Source: Manihot esculenta
Lineage: Eukaryota > Streptophyta > Magnoliopsida > Malpighiales > Euphorbiaceae
NCBI RefSeq assembly: GCF_001659605.2
Contig: NC_035165.2
Location: forward strand, 13,016,445-13,080,444
Reading direction: 5' to 3'
DNA length: 64,000 nt
Below, piece by piece: positions 1 to 11,231 of the stretch. Within the stretch, counting starts at the first letter, position 1; each line of letters starts with the position of its first letter. The translations under genes were made by a program, and so were the position numbers. A model generated the notes under the pieces. That model worked only from the letters and a program-made list of their open reading frames with translations. It did not search any database and had not been told where the DNA came from.

Positions 1-115
1 GGTGAGTCTGTAAGTAAGCTAATCTGGTAGGAAAACGCACTCTATGGTCAAGATCTCTCCTTTGAACTGTATTTCAAAAGTTCTGAGTTCTGACAGTTAT
101 TGTTTGATTGCATAG

Positions 116-1703
116 GTTGGGGCTATTGTCTCCTATTACAAGATTCCTTTGAAGCAAGTACTCTTGGTAAATCGGTCTTCCTCTGATCTACACTTATATG
201 TGATCTTTCTCATTATATATTGATCACATAGTTTTTTCACAGATTTATGATGATTTGGATTTGCCTTTTGCCAAGTTACGACTATTGCCAAAAGGTGGAC
301 ATGGAGGACACAATGGGTAAATTTTTGGACTTTTGTTCTTACTGCCTTAATGCTATTGTTGATATTGGTTCTATTTTACAATCTTTCCAAAGGACTTTGC
401 ATAAAGGTAATCTTGTTGCTCTCTTTGAGGTCAATGTTAATGAGCGATATGCTGGTTATTGACTGATTTGCTATTCTTCTGAATTTCGAGAATGTGAATA
501 AATATTTTGAACCATAATTTTACATGGCAAAAATATTTTTTTATTCTTTTCAAATTTGTTGCCTCTTTTTTTTTTTTTCAAAATTGTTGCCTCTTAAGGT
601 AAACATAGGACCATTCAGTTGAATTTGGAGCTTGTGTTTCTGTGTTTTGTTTCTTGCAATATGATTGTTACCTTGATTTTAATTCTATTGTGTGAATTTG
701 TGCCCCTTCTATGAACAGCATTTTCATTTGTCATTGCAACATGTTTTTTTCCTCTTTCTAAATTTATGGTTTTTGAACGGCGATTAATGAAGCAATCAAA
801 TAAACTAAGTTATAACTAAATACTCTGGGATTTGACTAAAATTACATTTATCTTCCTAATTACTTGAATCTAAATAATTCTCTTTATTAATCTATCACTA
901 GAAAAGTAAGATAATTAAGAGAGCAAGCGAGAGGGGGAGAAATGATAAGTTTTTGGAAATTGAATAAATAGTTATTAATATTGATAACAATAAAAGTAAA
1001 CAATTTTAATTAATTAATACTCTAATTTTTTTCAAAACAGCAGATAATTTTGGACAAAACAATTTAATTTTTTTCAGTTGGATTATTTTTATGGACATGC
1101 CATAGTGTTGAACTTTTCAACTAGATTAGAAATTGCTTTTTTGAAGGAATATTGAAATGCAAAACCAGCGCCTATGCTGAAAAAATAATAATTTTTTTGT
1201 CTGAAATACATGGAAGAATCCTCTTAAGGTGAAATTAGATTGTATAACTATTACTTTTTCTTTCCTTCAGGATGAGGAGTGTTATTGATCACTTCAAAGG
1301 GAGTCGTGATTTTCCCCGACTAAGAGTTGGTAGGTTGCTTTCCATCTAGCATCTAAGCTAACATTCTACATGCTTCTCCCATATTCATTATACTTGTGCA
1401 ATTATGAAAACATTCTAGGCATTGGACGCCCTCCTGGGAAAATGGATACCATAAACTTTGTTCTTCGGCCTTTCAATAAACAAGAACGCGAAGAGGTATG
1501 TGAAAATCTACACTTTGACTCTTGTATGTGGTAAATGCTGTCATTGGAGATTTATGAGCATTCAAATACTTTGTTTTCATCTTTTTCAGTTGGATTTTAC
1601 ATTTCAACATGGCATAGATGCTATTCGGATTCTTTTACTTGAAGGATTTGATAGAAGTGCAACATTTGTCAACAGTGCCAGATCCATGGAGCAATGTAGT
1701 TAA
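116..1703 (+). CDS. PTH: Chloroplast-type peptidyl-tRNA hydrolase, 3' exons (5' part outside window)
   Basis: Hydrolyses the ester bond of peptidyl-tRNAs released from stalled ribosomes; the plant members most like this are plastid-targeted. Five exons can be read with GT-AG borders: 116-166, 243-316, 1271-1329, 1419-1495 and 1590-1703, ending in TAA. The donor at bases 2-3 (G|GTGAGT) marks the end of a previous exon. Joined, the exons give the Pth family core: a YDDLDLP stretch, KGGHGGHNG running into MRSVIDHFKGS (matching the Pth signature GGHNGMRS), then GIGRPPGKMD, and a C-terminal helix region ending in SMEQCS. The N-terminal catalytic region and transit peptide lie upstream of the window. 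The related splicing factor CRS2 shares this fold, but the retained PKGGHGGHNGMRS context fits the enzyme branch better. Exon phases are consistent throughout and no break is seen in the visible part, so the gene looks intact here. Confidence 0.9.
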
Positions 1704-2400
1704 AACTGTTCCTGGAATGAAATGCTCTTTAGGGGAAATTGTGGATCATGATGAAGTGAAATTGGCATTCTTTTTTATTTTTGGGGGGTGGGTGGTGGGG
1801 GATTCTAGAGATTTGTCTCCGGCTTTGAAAGACCACAGTCATAAGTTTGTTTTTGGTGCCTTCATTTTTTAATTTTGGGAGATAATATTTAGTCATGAGA
1901 TTTTAAAAAATACATATTAGAAGAACTATTTGTAATTTATAGCTATTAGAAAAGCAAAAAAAAGTCTAAAATGCCTTCATATTATAAGAGCACATAGATA
2001 TGTTACATGTTTTTAAAATTTAAAAATTAATTAGTTACTATTTTATATTATAGAAATTAATTAATAATTTTTCTTTTTTAATTTTGGATGGAAGAGCGGC
2101 TGCAAGCGCGTTAGTGATTTGGAACTGTTTGAGGTGTACTTCGTTTTTTTTTATTTTTTTTTGTTTTGTTAAAAAAGATCCTATTGGTATTGTGCTGACT
2201 TTTTATTTTATTTTTCATAGTAATGATATATTTTTCTAGCCTTTTTGTCTCAGCAATCTGCGGAGTTTGGTGGACAAATTCACCGTGTTCCAAGTGTTTT
2301 CAGGGAATTGTCGAAGATTTTGATGCGACGCATTAGTGTTCAAGTGCTTGGTATGAACGTCATGATTCTGAATGACGACTTTTTTTTTCATAAAGTGGAA
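1704..2400 (+). other. Probable 3' UTR / downstream flank of the peptidyl-tRNA hydrolase gene
   Basis: Sequence after the TAA is mixed in composition. Bases 1704-1870 are less AT-rich and could be untranslated exon. Around 2230-2240 a pyrimidine tract ends in CAG and is followed by about 115 bases without a stop in one frame (to about 2355). That could be a spliced 3' UTR segment, an alternative last exon, or chance. No protein family is recognisable in it. No clean AATAAA could be assigned with confidence. Confidence 0.4.
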
Positions 2401-3410
2401 AGTTATTAAAAAAAAATTAATTGAATTTGTAAAAAAAAATTAAAAATTGATATTAAAAAAAATTCAACAAATATAATGAGCACTAGGGGTAGAAAATAGA
2501 GAATTAAAAAATCCAACTTTTATTATTATTATTATTAGAGTCAAATAATATTTAATTTAAATTAAAAAATAAATTGAATCAATTTGATTTAAAATAATTG
2601 ATTTAGTTTTTCAGTAATATAATTTGAAAAAAATTGAAATAATTAAACCTAGCTGATATCCTTTATAATACACCATTATGAAAAGTGTATATACTCTTTG
2701 CACATACATTTTCTCTTTGTTTCTTCTTCATTTTTATACAAGAAACTTAATTCTCAATCCTAAAAACATGATTCAATTTCTTAATAGACACATGCCCTAA
2801 TCTAGTATGCAAAGTAGAGCTATCAATTTTAGAAATAATATTAAAAGTATTGATTTCTCTGTGAATAATTCGTTAAAACTTGAAACAATAATCTATTACT
2901 TAAGGAATAAAACATGACTTATTCTAAGTTTTTAGATTCTAATGACATGGTACCTATTTAAGAAGCATTATCAGTACTACTATTAAATTGAGCTTTTAAA
3001 TATTAAAAAAATTTCTATAAATTTTTTTCTGTAAAATAAATGGAGTGATAGTTCTATAAAATTTTATTAGGTTGTTTTCTTTTAATTAAAAAACTGAATT
3101 AAATAATTATAATTAATTTAAATTTAAAAGTTAGAAAGCAATATAACTAAAATTATAATTAATTTAAAATTTAAAAATCCAAATCTAAATTAATAAATTA
3201 AATTAAACTTATTCAATTCAGTTTTTAAAGTTCTTTTTCTAATTAGTTTGATTATGTTTTTTTACTATTTTTTCGATTTATTTTATTTTTAATGTTTTAT
3301 ACTCAAATGATAGAGTAATCATACAGTAAAGTAATGGAATGACCATATGGAAAATAAACACATGTAGATATAGTTATTATTTAAAAAATAAAAAATTGAC
3401 ATATACATAC

Positions 3411-3441
<31 letters not shown>

Positions 3442-3600
3442 AGGTCATTCTAATTAAAATAAAATATGATTTATTTAAATTAAAATAAAATATGATTTAT
3501 TTATTTTAAAATAAAATATAATTTATTTATTATAAAATAAACTCAAAGTTTAAGAAAATTTTATATCTTACTTTTTTTTTCTTAACTGCCAAATGAATTT
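2401..3600. repeat. AT-rich intergenic spacer with microsatellites
   Basis: No gene is visible. Simple repeats include an ATT run near 2519-2536 and a compound TA/CA tract at about 3402-3442. Roughly 3450-3540 holds about three copies of a near-30-base AT-rich unit (AAAATAAAATATGATTTATT type). Composition is very AT-rich and unlike the GC-richer LTR blocks further right. Confidence 0.7.
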
Positions 3601-3679
3601 TAAGGCTGCCAAGAGGACAAAAAATTTAGATAAAATCTAACTAGATAGGTCTATGGAGAAAGTGTAAAAAAAAAAAAAA

Positions 3680-4097
3680 TGATAATGCAAACAACACTTT
3701 GCTAATTTATCAGACGAAACATTAGCAACACAATGGACCTTATGAAATGAAAGCGAATGAAAATATGGAACCAATGAATTGATAGCACAAACCGATGCTG
3801 GCATATTCAAGAAACGTGAATAGATGACTGAGACAATACTGAAAACAGAAGAGCAGAATCAACCTCGCATATCATAACTTGAAATCTCTACGACTTAACT
3901 AAGAGAACTGCTTCTAACAGAGCCATAGTCTCTCCTGCTGCCAGTGAGTAATACCAAATCTGCTTAACCAATGCATCAACCAAATTACCAAAAGCATTGC
4001 GCACAACCACCACAATTGCAATAAGTGAGGATTGATTCCTCTGAGCTACATCACAATTGAGCTTTAGAAAGCCAGGAGGATGAGGTTGCCACAACAA
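3680..4097 (-). pseudogene. LINE RNase H domain remnant
   Basis: The minus-strand reading starts WQPHPPGFLKLNCDVA, typical of the 'P..G..KLN.D' start of RVT_3-type RNase H domains fused to plant LINE ORF2. It continues through a GETMALLEAVLLVKS segment (the usual E..A...AL helix). The last part is frameshifted; residues resembling FSFHK...AN...LAK are visible down to about 3680. It is non-functional because of stops and frameshifts. This domain marks the C-terminus of the LINE ORF2. Confidence 0.75.
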
Positions 4098-4279
4098 AAG
4101 ATTACAGTTATGAGATGATGGAGGGTTAAGCCTGAAAACATTACGATGCTACAAAAGAGAAAACTTAGATGTCATAAACCTAACTATAGAAAGCCATAAA
4201 AAAAATACATTGATTGCGAGATTTTCAAATATGCCAAAGTGTCAAAGGTATCAAAGACATAATATAATCCTTATCAAGT

Positions 4280-4879
4280 TCACGACCAAAACAATTTCAA
4301 AGTTGCGCAATGAGGGAAGCCTAGGAAACTAATCGCATTCGGCTTATATCCACAAGTACTAAGAAAACAAGTAGCTAAAGCATGTGGACACCAAAATAAA
4401 GCATGCCCAATCGACTCTGGACTGGTATGACACAATGGACATTGAGAGGAGAGAGCCATACCCCTATGTGCCAAATTACCCAAAACAGGCAATGCATTAT
4501 GTAAAAGCCGCCAAAGAAAGGATTTAACTTCAAGGGAACTAACAAAGACCAAGTAGATTTCCAATAAGGAGATAGTATTACCAATTGAGAAAATGCAGCA
4601 AAAGGGTTGGCAAATTACAAAAGATGAACTAGCAAATGAGTTGCCAAAACCCACAAAATAGGATTCATATTTTTCATAGTGCCAAATAAGAGAAGCAGAG
4701 GTACCAACTAGCAAAAAAGGGACAGCTAGAATAGCCCTCGTATGAGTAGGAGAAAGAAGACATAGAATAAAAGAGCGATTCCACTGGCAACCTGCTTGAT
4801 CAATAAAATCTGCTACTAAATTAATATGGAGAGCACAAGAAGGAGGCCGAGATAGTTTAAAGCTCACCCTTCCTGGCAC
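4280..4879 (-). pseudogene. LINE zf-RVT (reverse-transcriptase zinc-binding) region remnant
   Basis: Roughly 199 residues stay open on the minus strand. They include VKSFLWRLLHNALPVLGNLA followed by a CPLCHTSPESIGHALFWCP segment, the classic plant zf-RVT signature (CP.C....E...H.L..C). The domain lies between RT and RNase H in plant LINE ORF2 and has no independent gene function. Start and stop are accidental; the protein is a fragment of the larger broken ORF. Confidence 0.85.
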
Positions 4880-5259
4880 CCACAGTTCATCCTAAAGCAG
4901 AGTGTGGCATCTGTCACTAATGTTAATATGCACACCCTTATTTAACATGTCTCGGCCAGCTAATAGACCTTTCTAAATCCAAGAGCCATAAGAATGACGA
5001 TGAGCTTCTCAAAATGAAGAGAGGAAAAAATAGTCCCTTTAGAACCCTTTCACAAAGACTAGAGGCTTGGGTCACTAACCGCCCACTCTATTTAGCCAAA
5101 CATGCCAGTTAAATTTCTAGAAATCCTTAAAGCCAAGACCACCTCAAAACTTAAAGCAACACAAACAATCCCAACCATTCCAACTAATTTTCTTGTATTG
5201 AGCATTGCCATCCCACCAAAACCTAGAAAGTTGAGCATTCACCTTGTTACAAAAAGTTT

Positions 5260-6247
5260 TTAGATATTGAAAAATGGACATGGAATAGGTGGGAATAGCC
5301 TAAAGAACCGATTGAAGGATTTTAGCCTGAATACAATCTTGCACCTATTGTAAAGCTTGTTGCTTGGATAGACCCAACAAAGTTGGAAGTCCGAGTTATT
5401 AATGAGATGCTTCCATCTCAAGCATATGAAACATAGAGAGTGAATCATGATGCAAACCAAGAGGAGTATGCCTGCTAAATAAAATTTGGGATTATGAAAA
5501 TTAATATTTCGACCCGTAGTATAAGTATACAGATGTAGGAGGAGGTGAGCAGCTTTAGAATTAGCCTTGGTAAAAAAATAAAGTATCATCTGTAAAAAAA
5601 AAAAAAGAACTAGTAATACCCAAAGAAAAATAAGACAGTTTGATACTATGTAAAGAGCCTCGTGATTTAGCATTAGCCACAAAATAAAATAGTACTTGAG
5701 ACACAAATACAAAAAGATATGGAGACAATGGATCCCTTGGCGTAAGCCATGCGGAGGACAAAAAGGTGTTGTAGGTGTCTCATTAACTAGAATAGAAAAA
5801 CTAACATTTGATAACTTGATATGCACTGCATGATCAATTGAACCCAAGCTATCGCAAAACCCATATGGAACAAAATAGAGCATAGAAAACCCAATCAACT
5901 TGATCATAAGCTTTAAACATATCTAATTTAACTGGCAATGAGTATTGACGGCGGAAAGAGGTTTTCGAAAAATTAAAGGCCTCGCGTTCAATAATAATGT
6001 TATCTTGAATAGCACGAGAAGGGATGAAAGCTACTTGATCAAAGGGGATAAGAGAATCCATCAATGGCTTAAGACGATGAACTATTGTCTTTAAGATAAC
6101 CTTGTAGACAAAGTTACAAAGGCTAATGGGCCGATAATGCTGAAGAGTCTTTGGATGATGACATTTGGAGATAAGGACAATATTAGTATGATTCAAATCC
6201 TTTAATAAATAACTAGAAGAATAAAAACTCCACATTGCAAAACACAT
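5260..6247 (-). pseudogene. LINE reverse transcriptase remnant (C-terminal two thirds)
   Basis: Minus-strand fragments in more than one frame give the non-LTR RT order. NIVLISK and HYRPISLCNF lie near 6120-6190 and QVAFIPSRAIQDN near 6010-6050. KLDMFKAYDQVDW follows near 5890-5930, GDPLSPYLFV-like residues near 5700-5740, and FTDDTLFF (the usual FADD motif with A to T) near 5580. Frameshifts separate the pieces, so it is inactive. The N-terminal continuation is at 31937-32252, beyond the inserted block. Confidence 0.85.
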
Positions 6248-6261
6248 ATCAGGCCTAAGAT

Positions 6262-7490
6262 GTAACGACCCGAAATCGGACCGCTACCAGCGCTAGGATC
6301 CAGATCGACTTAAGGTCGCCGGGACCCGTAGCAAGCCTAACATACAACCCGTCAGACCTGATAATCCCATACATGATCAACATATACATAAAATTTTCAA
6401 ACATTTTCATTCACCAAGCTTGACCTGCATACATCATAAACATAACATAAACCCCACACAAGAGCCCTCATTAAATGCTCTAGTGGGACATCATACCATA
6501 CATCAAGCTTGGTCTAACATTTCTTAACTTTAAAACATTTATCATAATGATCATGTACAAAAGGGGATTAACATCACATTAGGGCCAAGCACAATACTAA
6601 ACCTCATAGCATCCTTACACATTACTTTACATTACATTCCATTACAATATCTTTCATTATTTGCTCATGTCCACATCTAACTATTACATACACAATACTT
6701 TTACTCTTACTGACCTTCTGATCTATCCCGAACCTGCAAACCTGGGGGTTAAGGGAAATGGGTGAGCTACTAGAGCCCAGTGAGCAGAATAGTAAAACAT
6801 TACATTTAAAACATATGCTTTTATGAAATGCATCACATCACAAACAATTCACATCAAGGATGGACTTGTCACCGATAGCCCTCTACATTCCAAAGTGCCG
6901 GGACGTAGAATGGGTCAACCAGACTTTCTCTTACATTATGCCGGGACGTAGAATGGGTCAACCGGACTTTCACACCGTATCATCGTCAACATATCATATC
7001 TAGGGCTAATGGGTCATCCAACATCCATCCACATCAACATCAAAGTATGCAATGTAACATATTCGTGGATTCTAACGCAAGCAACCTAATATATCATGGC
7101 ATTCGTGATGCATGAACATGCTCAAAATTTATTTACTTTAAAACATAAAGTTTCATTCTACTCACCTCAGGCTGACTCTGAAGAGATTCTAAAGCAGCTA
7201 TCTCACTGCTGGGGTCCTCAGTTCCTCGGGTCCAAACCTACACAAGTGGACTCAAATGAGGACCAAACATACACTAACATAACTCTAAACTACTCCCCAA
7301 AAACCCCCTAAAACATCATAAAACAGTCATAGAAATCATGCAAAGGAAGGCTGAACAGGACACTTTCGGCGGCAGGTTCGGCGGCCGAAAGTCCTTCCAG
7401 AGCCGAAACTCATCCACTTTCGGCGGCACCTTCGGCGGTCGAAAGTCCCTTCCAGAGACGAAACTCATGCATCTTCGGCGGCACCTTCGG
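6262..7490 (-). repeat. Element 0 3' LTR, outer part only
   Basis: Begins TGTAACGACCCG, the reverse complement of the CGGGTCGTTACA end seen on all plus-strand family LTRs. It contains the conserved landmarks in reverse order: inverted-repeat stem (arms near 6416-6430 and 6505-6515), small hairpins near 6890-6985, the short conserved block near 7162-7250 and the GCCGCC palindrome cluster from 7365. Near 7480-7498 the orientation flips to plus-strand LTR sequence, so the U3 half of this LTR is missing. Confidence 0.8.
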
Positions 7491-8936
7491 CGGCTGAGTT
7501 CTGCCACTTTGGAAGAACTTAGGTTCGGCAGCCGAAGGCCCTTTCGGCAAGCTTTTGGCTACCGAACCCTGCTCCCGAAAGTTGAACTTTCGGCTCTGGA
7601 GGGGAGTTTTGGCCGCCGAAGGTGCTGCCGAACATGCATGTGTTTCGTCTCTAAAAGGGACTTTCAGCCGCCGAAGGTGCCGCCGAAAGTGGCTGAGTTT
7701 CGGCTCTGAAAGGACTTTTGGCCGCCGAACCTGCCGCCGAAAGTGCCCTATTCAGCCTTCCTTTGCATGATTTCTGTGATTATTTTATAATGTTTTGGAG
7801 GGTTTTCGGGGAGTTGTTTAGAGTCATGTTAGTCTATGTTTGGTCCCTCATTTGAGTCCACCTGTGTAGGTTCGGACCCGAGGAACCGAGGACCGCAGCA
7901 GTGAGATAGCTGCTTCAGAGTCTTTTCAGAGCTTGCCTGAGGTGAGTAGAATGACTCTTTATGTTTCAAAGCAAATAATGAAAGTTTTAGCATGATTCAC
8001 ACATCATGAATGCCATGAGATATATTAGGTTGTTTGCATTAGAATACACGAATATGTTGCATTGCATATTATGTTGTTGATGTGGATGAACATTGAATGA
8101 TCCATTAGTCCTCGTATGAAATGATATGATATGATATGATGATTATATGGTACGGAAGTCCAGGAACACCCATTCTACGTCCCTGGTACTATGTAAGAGA
8201 AAGTCCAGGAAGACCCATTCTACGTCCCTGGCACATTAGAATGTTATGATATGTTATGTAAGGGAAAGACCAGGATCTATTCTATGTTCTGGCACTATTG
8301 GATATGTAGAGGGCTATTGGTGACAAGTTCATCCTTAATGTGATTTGTTTGTGATGTGATGTGATGCATTTCATGAAAGCATGAATTTTAATATAATGTT
8401 TTACTATTATGCTCACTGGGCTCTAGTAGCTCACCCCATTCCCTTAAACCCCAGGTTTGCAGGTACGGGTTAGACCAGGAAGTCAGCAAGAGTAAAGGAG
8501 TCATGTTTTATGTAATAGTTAGAAATGAAAGATAACGTATTGTAATATTATGATGTAAGATATTGTTCAGATATGTTTATGAGGATTAGAATTGTGCTTG
8601 ACCCTAGAGTTATAGTAAATCCCTTTTGTTCATGATCTATGTAATATTTTATGATGTTTATGTAAACCAAGCTTAATGTATGATATGTTACCCCATTGGA
8701 GCATTTGATGAGGGCTCCAGTGTAGGGTTTTATGGTTATGAGTTTGTGCATGCACAGATTAAGCTTTGTAAATGAAATAATAAGTTTAAAGTTTTATGTA
8801 TTTGTATGATCATGTATGGAATTTAACAGGTATACAGGAGGTATGTTAGGCTTGCTACGGGTCTCGGCGGCCTTAAGCCGATCTGGATCCTAGCGCCAGT
8901 AGCGGTCTGGTTTTCGGGTCGTTACAGATTGGTATC
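7490..8936 (+). repeat. Element 3 5' LTR, 5'-truncated
   Basis: Matches 12017-13473 of the element's own 3' LTR: CTGAGTTCTGCCACTTTGGA start, GCCGCC palindromes, conserved short block before GAGGTGAGTAG, three CCAGG...CCTGG-type hairpins (8160-8292), long-range stem (about 8665-8755) and the GGGTCGTTACA end. The U3 part with the TATA box is missing, so this LTR should not promote transcription of element 3. Confidence 0.85.
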
Positions 8937-8939
8937 AGA

Positions 8940-8952
8940 GCCCTAGGTTCAT
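8940..8952 (+). promoter_or_regulatory. Primer-binding site, tRNA-Met type (element 3)
   Basis: TGGTATCAGAGCC lies three bases after the LTR end. It is complementary to the 3' end of plant initiator tRNA-Met and is the usual minus-strand primer site of chromoviruses. Confidence 0.9.
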
Positions 8953-9180
8953 ATGGTCGGGCCTAGAGAGTGTCGGGCTCATAGATGTTCTAGAAGGGCA
9001 AACACAATAGGAAAATCATGTCCACTAGGATAGGATATAGAGTCCTGTCTTGTATGATGATGTGAAATGCCATGATGATATGCTATGTATGTGATGTATG
9101 TGATGCGGGTTCATGTGTTTCCACATGAACCATTTGATGCTAATGTTTTATGTGATGTGCGCTGTTTTTCAGAAAACAGG

Positions 9181-11134
9181 ATGAGAGGAACTCGTCGATC
9201 TGTACGATTAACTAGAGTCCCACCGGAAAGTGAGGGCACGGATGCCCGTCCTCCTGCATTGCCTAGGGCAATGTCCTGCAGGTCTAGTAGGGAGAGGACA
9301 TCAAGGGACCCTAGAAGGTCTTTTGATATGAGCAGAAGAGGAACAGTTCAAGGTGGAGTGTCAGAAGATGTGGGGGATGATATGGATGTGGATCAGAGGA
9401 GGGATGGCAGTCTTGGTGTGAGCATGTCTGAAGAGGGCATGGGAGAGTCTCAAGGAGGCACTCAGGCCTCGGGGTTTTTTCAACCACCCTAATACCCACC
9501 CTTTTCACAGAATCCTGGGTATTCGATGGGAGGTACATCGGATTACCCCAGTTTTAACCCTTATCCTTCTCACATGCCATACCCACCTTTCTACCTACCC
9601 ACCATACCCACAGTACCCTATGTACCCACCCCCATCCTTTTATCCAGGTACAGCGAACCCTAATCCAGGGAATGTTGCACCTCCTCCACCACCAGCAGAA
9701 CCTATAATCCCAGAAGCCCAAGCACCTAAACCTAGCTCATCTGGAGGGAGCAAGGTCAAAATAACTGACTACTTGAAGTTGGATGCTCCTAAATATGAAA
9801 CAGGTGATGATCCGTTTGAGTACCTCAGGACGGTCAAGATGATAACAGATGAGTTAGGAGTAGATGACAGTAGAGCCATTCAGATGGCTGGGTTCACACT
9901 GAAGTGCAAGAAGGCCCGAGAGTGGTTTAAAAACTATGTGAACCCGAGGTTGGATAGTCTATCATGGGAAGAGTTTGCTAATGAGTTTGCAGGATGGGCT
10001 TTCCCTGATAGTTCAAGGGAGTTGAAGATGATCGAGTTTGAACAGTTGAGGCAGTCAGAGGAGATGAGTGTAGATGAGTACACAGATAAGTTCTTGGAGT
10101 TGTTGCCGTTTGCAGGGCAAACTCTTGACACAGACCAGAAGAAGGCTAGGAGATATATCATGAAGCTTCATTCTAGGTATTCCTCCTTGATCCAATCAGC
10201 AGAGAGGGAGAGCTTCCATGCCATAGCGGATATGGCCCGGAGGATGGAGGCTAGTGCAATAATCGAAGGAAAAGTTAAGCAGTCAGTGGCACAGCCTTCT
10301 GGTTCCAAGACCCCAGGTGGGGGAAAGTTAGACCCTTCTTCTTTGAGTACAGCAGCTTCAGGTAGTAAAAAGTGGGCTAATACCACTAAGAAGCCAAAGA
10401 AGAACAAGTTCTAGAACAAGATAAAGTCAGGTCTGGGATTAGGAGGTGGCTCGAGCTCAGGTGCAGACAGTGTATTATGTATGAAGTGTGGGAAGCCGCA
10501 CAAGGGAGTATGTCGATTTGGGACAACAGCCTACTTCAGATGTGGGCAGGAGGGACACATGGCACGTGAGTGTCCTAGAGCAGCTTTTATGGCACAGTCC
10601 CAGCAGACAGCTTCTGGTAGTGTGGCTCAGCCAGTAGCTCCAGCCGCGACTCAGGCTAGTGGCAGAGGCAGAGGGAGAGGGACAACCTCTTCTTCAGCGG
10701 GTTTCAGGGGTGAAGGTCCATCAGCTCCAGCGTGGATCTTCACTATGACACAGCAGGAGGCAAATGCATCAAACACCGTGGTGTCAGGTAATCTCATCAT
10801 TGGTTGTTCGGATGTTTATGTCTTAATGGACCCTGGTGCATCTCATTCTTTTGTTGCTCCGAGAGCCGTTGAAAGGTTGGGATTGATGGTCTCTGGGTTA
10901 GATTGTCCCCTATGGGTCAGTGGACCCAAGTGTGATCCATCAGTGGCGGAGTCAGTCTGTCGGTTTAGTTCAGTCTTTGTTGAGCAGCCAGTGCGGATCT
11001 TAGACATGCAGATCAGAAAGTTGAGGAACAAGGAAATCCCGATGGTGAAAGTCCTTTGGAATCACCACAACATCGAGGAATGTACTTGGGAGACACGGGA
11101 GTCCATGCTCCAGCAATATCCTTATCTCTTCTAA
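9181..11134 (+). pseudogene. Element 3 gag / protease / chromodomain remnant
   Basis: Starts at the family ATG (MRGTRRS...). A stop at 9490-9492 sits where relatives have glutamine. An apparent 4-base duplication near 9590-9600 shifts frame, and TAG at 10412-10414 replaces a tryptophan codon. Between these are the Gag region ([20 protein letters not shown]..., [12 protein letters not shown]), zinc knuckle [19 protein letters not shown] (here [15 protein letters not shown]), and the start of the aspartic protease ([10 protein letters not shown]). At about residue 165 of the last reading (10481-11134) VFVE is followed directly by QPVRILDMQIRKL...WETRESMLQQYPYLF, the C-terminal chromodomain. The roughly 3 kb encoding the rest of protease, RT, RNase H and integrase is gone, and the join is in frame. 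Confidence 0.85.
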
Positions 11135-11194
11135 GGTGAGTGTTATGTGTTTAGTATGTATGTTTATGTTTTATGCTATGTATGCTTGTTTGGT

Positions 11195-11231
11195 GAACAT
11201 TCGGGGATGAATGTTCTTAAGGAGGAGAGAA
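11195..11231 (+). promoter_or_regulatory. Stem-loop plus polypurine tract (element 3)
   Basis: A 9-base inverted repeat (GAACATTCG / TGAATGTTC, loop GGGA) at 11195-11216 precedes the polypurine tract AAGGAGGAGAGAA at 11219-11231. The tract abuts the 3' LTR and would prime plus-strand DNA synthesis. The same stem-loop precedes the tract in elements 1, 2 and the non-autonomous array. Confidence 0.8.

Larger units (their letters stand above)
3600..6261 (-). mobile_element. Degenerate plant L1-type LINE, segment 1 (3' part: RT, zf-RVT, RNase H)
   Basis: Read on the minus strand this piece carries, in order, reverse transcriptase, the zf-RVT cysteine/histidine region and a plant-type RNase H, which is the order of ORF2 in plant L1 LINEs. 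It is full of stops and frameshifts. The RT reading breaks at 6261, where a chromovirus LTR begins (TGTAACGACCC at 6262). The upstream RT sequence resumes at 31937. An A-rich/T-rich stretch near 3570-3590 may be the old 3' tail on the minus strand, but no target duplication could be identified. Confidence 0.8.

Noticed and set aside
2240..2355. Extra coding exon after the hydrolase stop
   Set aside because: The upstream exon already ends with a family-typical C-terminus and stop, and no protein family matches this piece. Kept only as possible 3' UTR.
7316..7770. Open frames on both strands rich in FGGR, SAAE and RRP repeats (also near 11932-12540, 14973-15531, 30900-31202, 33284-33878, 40718-41146, 53458-53875)
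   Set aside because: They arise because the TTCGGCGGCCGAA-type palindromes lack stops in several frames. They are LTR sequence, have no conserved start, and appear on both strands equally.
8100..8150. ATGATATG-type short tandem runs in LTRs as a separate microsatellite locus
   Set aside because: The same short runs occur at the same place in other LTR copies, so they belong to the LTR and are not an independent feature.
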